Source of the DNA: D2472 sp964444385
GTDB lineage: Bacteria > Pseudomonadota > Gammaproteobacteria > Magnimaribacterales > D2472
DNA: 38,223 bases
Assembly (NCBI GenBank): GCA_964444385.1
Contig: CAYUHD010000007.1
Location: 1-38,223 of the forward strand
Direction: 5' to 3'
Of this stretch, positions 33,993 to 38,223 are shown piece by piece. The notes under the pieces are model-generated. The model was given only the letters and a program-made list of their open reading frames with translations, made no database searches and had not been told where the DNA came from. The stretch's first letter is position 1. Each line of letters opens with the position of its first letter. A program made the translations under genes and the position numbers.

Positions 33993-34742
33993 ATGAGCAA
34001 CATCTCTTTTGATTATTCTAATACAAATATTCTTGTTACAGGCGGAACAAGCGGTATTGGTAAGGCTATTGCAGAGGCTTATTTAGCTTCAGGAGCAAAC
34101 GTGACAATTACCGGAACAAAATCCTCTATAGATGACTATCAAAATATTCCAAAGGAATTTTCTTACATTAAATTAAATCTAGAAGATAAAAAAAATATTG
34201 ATGATATTAAAAAATCTATAAAAAAATTAGACATCCTTATTAATAATGGTGGCTTAAGTTTTCCAGATGGAAAAAGTGAAGATGATCCAGATATCTTTGA
34301 TAGAGCTGTATATATTCACCTAAACAGCTTTTATAGATTATCAAATTTACTTCAACCTATTTTAATGAGATCTAATTTTCAAGGAGGCGCATCTATTGTT
34401 GGTATAGCTTCAATGACATCTTTTTTCGGTATGCCAATTGTTCCTGGTTATGGAGCCGGTAAAGGAGGTTTGGTTCAACTAATAAAGACTTTGTCAATGA
34501 AATGGGCTGACCAATCAATTCGTGTTAATGCTGTAGCAGCTGGATATATAAAAACTCGAATGACTGAACCCATCATAAATTCAGAAGAATTTTCAAAAGA
34601 TATATTAAATAGAATTGCATTAAAAAAATTTGGGGATCCTACTGATATAGCTAATGCTGTATTATTTCTAACATCTCCTTCAGCGAGATACATCACTGGT
34701 GAAACTATAAGGGTTGATGGAGGGTATTCGATTTCCGGCTAA
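33993..34742 (+). CDS. Short-chain dehydrogenase/reductase
   Basis: 249 residues from the ATG at 33993. An in-frame ATG at 33975 would add six residues but lies within the predicted -10 region. Cofactor motif TGGTSGIG is at 16-23, the structural NNGG follows at 84-87, and the catalytic residues are S140, Y153 and K157 (YGAGK). The end DGGYSISG is typical of classical SDRs such as 3-oxoacyl-ACP reductase-like or alcohol dehydrogenase-like members. Substrate unknown. It is followed after 2 bases by the sulfotransferase gene, so the two probably act together on a hydroxy or keto substrate. Confidence 0.88.
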   Translation: MSNISFDYSNTNILVTGGTSGIGKAIAEAYLASGANVTITGTKSSIDDYQNIPKEFSYIKLNLEDKKNIDDIKKSIKKLDILINNGGLSFPDGKSEDDPDIFDRAVYIHLNSFYRLSNLLQPILMRSNFQGGASIVGIASMTSFFGMPIVPGYGAGKGGLVQLIKTLSMKWADQSIRVNAVAAGYIKTRMTEPIINSEEFSKDILNRIALKKFGDPTDIANAVLFLTSPSARYITGETIRVDGGYSISG

Positions 34743-34744
34743 AG

Positions 34745-35989
34745 ATGTCAAAAAAAATTAAAATCGATGATTTGGCAAATCCAATGCTAACGGAATTTCA
34801 AAAGGCTGCAAAAGATTATGGTGAGACCGTTAAATTAGAGCTAACTTCTGAGGCTATAATCAATGAAGCTTATAAGAATTCTGGGCTTCAAGACTTCGGA
34901 GATGAAGGTTTTATTTCCAGGTTAGATGTTTTGATGCAGTCAGTTTCAAATGATGAAGGGTTAGCAGGAATAGGAAAACTCGGTATATTTAATGATCAAG
35001 TGAGATATTTAGAGAATAGGCTAAAATTTGAAAAATTTAAGAAGGAGTTCCCTGAATATCAAGAGGAAATTATCTCAAAACCTATTATTATTATAGGTCT
35101 ACCGAGATCTGGTACCACACATCTTCTTAACCTTATAGCCTCAGATTCAAGATTAAAATCTATACCATATTGGCAAAGTCTAAGACCATTTCAAGAAAAA
35201 TTACTAGATTTAGATAATGAGAAAGACTCAAGGCAAGAAGAAGCTTTTAAAGAGTATGAGAGTTTTCTTCAAACTATGCCTTTGCTCAAATCGATGCATG
35301 ATATGCATCCGAATCATATTCATGAAGAGATTGAACTTCAAGCTATGGATTTTTCAACTTATCTTCCTGAATGGCTAGCATATGTTCCTGAATGGAGGGA
35401 TTATTACCTAACACACGATCAAATGAATCATTATCAATATTTAAAAGATGCCTTAAAGGCCATGCAATTCATTCAAGGGCCTAAAAAATGGGTGCTAAAA
35501 TCACCTCAGCATCTCGAACAAATAGTCCCCCTGCTTAAAACTTTTCCAGACGGAACTTTTGCAATTACTTATAGAGACCCATTATCAGTAGTATTATCAA
35601 CAGCAACAATGCTTTCATACGGGGATAGAGTCAGAAGATATAAAGTAGAGCCTAAAAATAATTTTAATTATTGGCATAATCGAATTAAAACACTCTTAGA
35701 GAGATTTACAGAAGATTATAAATTAATTCCTTTAAATCAAAAAAGTGATATCTTTTTTCATGACCTGATAAAAGATAATCTTAATAGCGTTAAGAGCATC
35801 TATTCAAAAAATTCTTTTGAGCTTGATAAACTTGCAAATAATGAAATTAAAGAATATATGAATTCAAACAAAAGAGGTAAACACGGACAAGTTATATATA
35901 ATTTAGCAGACTTTAATGTTGATAAATCAGAATTCTATAAATCTTTTAAATTTTATTTTGATACATTTGATGTATTAAAAGAAATTTAA
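34745..35989 (+). CDS. PAPS-dependent sulfotransferase family protein
   Basis: 414 residues. The 5'-phosphosulfate loop is GLPRSGTTHL (118-127) and the 3'-phosphate motif is YRDPLSVVLSTATML (276-290), with KKWVLKSPQHLEQI (247-260) between. This layout, with a long N-terminal helical region, is that of the bacterial Sulfotransfer_3-type family, which transfers sulfate from PAPS to hydroxyl groups of lipids, carbohydrates or small molecules. No membrane segment or signal is seen, so it is probably cytoplasmic. It is translationally close to the SDR and converges on the MaoC gene with shared stop bases. Acceptor unknown. Confidence 0.85.
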   Translation: MSKKIKIDDLANPMLTEFQKAAKDYGETVKLELTSEAIINEAYKNSGLQDFGDEGFISRLDVLMQSVSNDEGLAGIGKLGIFNDQVRYLENRLKFEKFKKEFPEYQEEIISKPIIIIGLPRSGTTHLLNLIASDSRLKSIPYWQSLRPFQEKLLDLDNEKDSRQEEAFKEYESFLQTMPLLKSMHDMHPNHIHEEIELQAMDFSTYLPEWLAYVPEWRDYYLTHDQMNHYQYLKDALKAMQFIQGPKKWVLKSPQHLEQIVPLLKTFPDGTFAITYRDPLSVVLSTATMLSYGDRVRRYKVEPKNNFNYWHNRIKTLLERFTEDYKLIPLNQKSDIFFHDLIKDNLNSVKSIYSKNSFELDKLANNEIKEYMNSNKRGKHGQVIYNLADFNVDKSEFYKSFKFYFDTFDVLKEI

Positions 35990-36444
35990 ATAATCCACAT
36001 TGACAATGTTTCTGCTATAAACGCAGGTTTTTCAACTCCTTCTATCTCCATGGTTACAGAGGCTTTCACAAGATACTGTCCTGGGTTTTTTTCTGTAATA
36101 TCCAAAATTGTAGTATTAAGCCTAACTCTTGAATCAACGGCCACTGGACTTAAAAATCGGACTTTATCTAACCCATAATTTAAACCCATTTTTGCTCCTT
36201 CAACTACTAATGCTGTATCTTTACCAAGGCCAGCAACGAGTGAAAGCGAGAGAAAACCATGTGCAATTGTTGAGCCGAAAATAGGTGTAGCTTTTTCTGA
36301 GTCAACATGAATAAATTGATGATCTTCAGTTGCATCAGCAAATTTATTAATTCTATCCTGATCAACTTTAAACCATTCAGTATTTCCTATGTCCTTTCCT
36401 ACATAATCTTTCAAATCTTCAGGTTTTACTATTGTTATTGCCAT
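35986..36444 (-). CDS. MaoC-like (R)-specific enoyl-CoA hydratase
   Basis: 152 residues, hot-dog fold. The hydratase-2 motif is visible as DATEDHQFIHVDSEKA then FGSTIAHGFLSLSL, with D41 and H46 as the likely catalytic pair. Enzymes of this family hydrate trans-2-enoyl-CoA to (R)-3-hydroxyacyl-CoA and are also found acting on larger acyl-CoA substrates. One base separates it from the acyl-CoA ligase gene, which it follows, so the pair is an operon. Confidence 0.88.
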   Translation of the reverse strand: MAITIVKPEDLKDYVGKDIGNTEWFKVDQDRINKFADATEDHQFIHVDSEKATPIFGSTIAHGFLSLSLVAGLGKDTALVVEGAKMGLNYGLDKVRFLSPVAVDSRVRLNTTILDITEKNPGQYLVKASVTMEIEGVEKPAFIAETLSMWII

Positions 36445-36445
36445 T

Positions 36446-38062
36446 TTATTTCTCCATTAAATGATCTTTATATTCTTCTCTTAATTCAACTTTCAATAAT
36501 TTTCCCGTTGCTCCATGAGGCAGCTCTTTAACAAAAATAATATCATCAGGCAGCCACCACTTAACAACTTTCTCTAAAAGAAAATCATTAATTTCTTGTT
36601 TATCCATTTCATTACCGTCTTTTGTAATTAAAAAAAGTAAGGGTCTTTCATCCCATTTGGGATGTGGGACTCCTACAACACATGCTTCCAAAACATTTTC
36701 ATGAGTTAACACAGCATTTTCTAAATCTATCGAGCTGATCCATTCACCACCTGTTTTAATAACATCCTTTGCCCTATCAACAATTTGCATGCATCCATCT
36801 GGATGAATGGTTGCAACATCTCCAGTATCAAACCAGCCCTCTTCATCTATTGCAGGATCTTCTGCTTTGTAATATGTGTGCATGATCCATGGACCTTTAA
36901 CTTTTAGCGCACCACTAGCCTCACCATCTCTTGGTAATTCTTCATTTTTATCATTTACAGTCTTAATTTCTACACCAAATAATGGATAACCTTGTTTGGT
37001 TTGAAGCTGATATCTCTCCTCTTTAGGAAGGCTCATTGTTTTTCTAGTTGGAGCATTGATAGTTCCTAAAGGGCTCATTTCTGTCATCCCCCAACCATGA
37101 GTTAAAAAAGCATCATGCTGCTCATCAAAAGCCTTTATCATTGCATAAGGAGCAGCGGAACCACCTACTAAAACCTGATCAACAGAATTAAGCTTAAGAC
37201 CCTTGCCTTCAAGAAATTGCAATAATCCAAGCCATACAGTTGGAACACCCAACATGGAGTCTACCGATTCTTGCTGAACTAACTCATATAGAGACTCCCC
37301 ATCAAGAGCATGGCCTGGTAATACTAAAGTAAATCCATTGATCATTGCGGAATAAGGAACTCCCCAAGCATTTACATGAAACATTGGAACAACTGGAAGA
37401 ACGGAGCTTGAAGAATCAAAACCTAAAGAACCAGATATAGTTGTTGCGTGTAAAATAGTTGAACGGTGAGAGTAAAGCACACCCTTAGGATTGCCTGTAG
37501 TACCAGAGGTATAACATAATGAAGCAGCTGTATCTTCATCAAATCTAGGCCAATCATATTCATCAGGTTCCTCTTTAATTAAATCCTCGTAACTAAATGA
37601 ATTATTTAAATTATTTTCTAGAATAGAGTCTTTTGAAGAGGCGATAATAATAACCTCAATTGTCTGTAATTGATCTTGAACCCCTTCAACCAATGGAATA
37701 AAAGTAGGATCAATAATTAAAACTCTATCTTCTGCATGGTTTAGTATGTATATCAATTGTGCTGGAGAATACCTAGGGTTTAAAGTATGCAAAATAGCTC
37801 CCATTCCCGATACTGCAAAATATGTTTCAAAATGGCGACTATTGTTCCATGCTATTGTTGCTACTCTGTCATGGAGATTTACTCCAAGTCTTTTAAGTGC
37901 ATTTGCTAATTTCTTGGAGCGTTTAATGGTTTCTCCATATGTGGTTGACTTTATAGATCCATCTAATTCTCTTGAAATTAGTTTCCCATCAACATTATAT
38001 TTTTCTGCGTGTGAAATTGCCTGCGGGATAGTTAAATCCCATTTCATCATATTACCATTCAT
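36446..38062 (-). CDS. Acyl-CoA synthetase (ANL superfamily, FadD/DmdB-like)
   Basis: 538 residues. AMP-binding motif TSGTTGNPKG is at 185-194, followed by the HGWGMTEMSPLG motif, GWFDTGDVATIHPDG, and the terminal GATGKLLK whose lysine is catalytic. It activates a carboxylic acid to the CoA thioester through an acyl-adenylate. The opening and the AWNNSRHFETYFAVSGMGA block resemble the clade that includes medium/long-chain ligases and 3-methylmercaptopropionate-CoA ligase (DmdB), so the substrate could be a fatty acid or a DMSP-derived acid. A strong Shine-Dalgarno (AAAGGGGA) fixes the start. It is 24 bases downstream of a crotonase-like gene and precedes MaoC. Confidence 0.88.
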   Translation of the reverse strand: MNGNMMKWDLTIPQAISHAEKYNVDGKLISRELDGSIKSTTYGETIKRSKKLANALKRLGVNLHDRVATIAWNNSRHFETYFAVSGMGAILHTLNPRYSPAQLIYILNHAEDRVLIIDPTFIPLVEGVQDQLQTIEVIIIASSKDSILENNLNNSFSYEDLIKEEPDEYDWPRFDEDTAASLCYTSGTTGNPKGVLYSHRSTILHATTISGSLGFDSSSSVLPVVPMFHVNAWGVPYSAMINGFTLVLPGHALDGESLYELVQQESVDSMLGVPTVWLGLLQFLEGKGLKLNSVDQVLVGGSAAPYAMIKAFDEQHDAFLTHGWGMTEMSPLGTINAPTRKTMSLPKEERYQLQTKQGYPLFGVEIKTVNDKNEELPRDGEASGALKVKGPWIMHTYYKAEDPAIDEEGWFDTGDVATIHPDGCMQIVDRAKDVIKTGGEWISSIDLENAVLTHENVLEACVVGVPHPKWDERPLLFLITKDGNEMDKQEINDFLLEKVVKWWLPDDIIFVKELPHGATGKLLKVELREEYKDHLMEK

Positions 38063-38086
38063 TGAAATATCCCCTTTTAATTGAAC

Positions 38087-38223
38087 TTACATTCTAAATC
38101 TTTTCTTTAGAGCAGTGATAGACCCTTCATTTTGTTCCTTGAGAATAAATCTTATCATATGCAAATATGAATAAAGCTCTAATTTTAATGGGTGATGCCA
38201 TGCCCACAAAAGCTTTTTAATAT
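38087..38223 (-). CDS. C-terminal fragment of a protein cut by the window edge, possibly crotonase-family
   Basis: On the minus strand one frame is open from the window edge to a TAA at 38089-38087, giving 44 residues that end QNEGSITALKKRFRM. The final pattern (helix, then a short EGxxAxxxKR tail) resembles the end of enoyl-CoA hydratase/isomerase proteins (EGxxAFLEKR). The frame ends 24 bases before a strongly preceded ligase start on the same strand, as expected in an operon. Too short to be sure; it could be another protein, or chance in AT-rich DNA, though 44 open codons with balanced composition argue for coding. Confidence 0.45.
   Translation of the reverse strand, partial: IKKLLWAWHHPLKLELYSYLHMIRFILKEQNEGSITALKKRFRM

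Noticed and set aside
38167..38220. A plus-strand ATG frame of 17 codons at the right edge
   Set aside because: Too short, no Shine-Dalgarno, and antisense to a longer minus-strand frame that better fits the operon.
1..38223. Mobile elements, phage genes, CRISPR arrays, toxin-antitoxin pairs or tRNA genes
   Set aside because: No spaced direct repeats, terminal inverted repeats, integrase or transposase motifs were seen, and the few gaps are too short to hold tRNAs.

Overview
The window is a gene-dense, AT-rich (by eye about one third G+C) chromosomal segment from a Gram-negative bacterium. Gammaproteobacterial origin is well supported by gene order: rsmI next to a divergent lpoA-like gene, rplM-rpsI-petABC-sspA, zapE beside a degS-type protease, mlaC-ibaG-murA divergent from kdsD-lptA-lptB-rpoN, and mreBCD-yhdP divergent from gatCAB. 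Tiny or negative intergenic gaps, reduced gene neighbourhoods and a small lipid/sulfur accessory block suggest a genome-streamlined marine lineage such as the SAR86 clade; that assignment is inference. I see no tRNA, rRNA operon, insertion sequence, phage or CRISPR array.

Layout. (1) 1-6296, minus strand: a division and cell-wall (dcw) operon read mraZ-ftsZ-rsmH-ftsL-ftsI-murE-murF (murF runs off the left edge). ftsZ sits second, directly after mraZ, instead of at the distal end of the cluster. Upstream lies an array of AAAGTGT-type repeats that looks like a MraZ operator. (2) 6375-6710, minus: RNase P RNA (rnpB), followed by rsmI and a divergent, reduced LpoA-like lipoprotein. (3) 8666-12730, minus: rplM-rpsI-petA-petB-petC-sspA (two ribosomal proteins, the cytochrome bc1 complex and SspA). 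(4) 12813-14884: zapE and a DegS-like protease, divergent. (5) 14881-17000, minus: mlaC-ibaG-murA, divergent from 17040-21797, plus: kdsD-lptA-lptB-rpoN-mgtE. (6) 21790-27593, minus: mreB-mreC-mreD-yhdP, divergent from gatC-gatA-gatB (27667-30832). (7) 30834-38223: an accessory block. It holds a membrane fatty acid hydroxylase/sterol desaturase-like protein, a zinc-type alcohol dehydrogenase and an alkylsulfatase-like metallo-beta-lactamase-fold protein (minus strand, overlapping genes). Divergent from these are an SDR and a sulfotransferase, then convergent genes for a crotonase fragment, an acyl-CoA ligase and a MaoC hydratase.

Blocks 1-6 are a condensed version of a conserved gammaproteobacterial string devoted to the envelope, division, respiration and translation. 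Many usual members are absent from their expected places: mlaFEDB, kdsC, lptC, hpf, ptsN, maf, rng, sspB. Block 7 is the part least explained by housekeeping. It pairs a putative sulfate-ester-forming enzyme (sulfotransferase) with a putative sulfate-ester-cleaving relative (alkylsulfatase-like, with a changed metal motif), next to hydroxylase, dehydrogenase, CoA-ligase and hydratase genes. A sulfated lipid or alcohol metabolism module is a reasonable but unproven reading.

Regulatory architecture is unusual. Convergent genes overlap at their stop codons, leaving no room for intrinsic terminators between them. The short divergent gaps carry a single heptamer (TATTATA or similar) that reads as a -10 element on both strands. 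Several first genes of transcription units have a -10-like hexamer 6-8 bases before the start codon and no Shine-Dalgarno sequence, as expected for leaderless or near-leaderless mRNAs. Operon-internal genes more often show a clear Shine-Dalgarno sequence.
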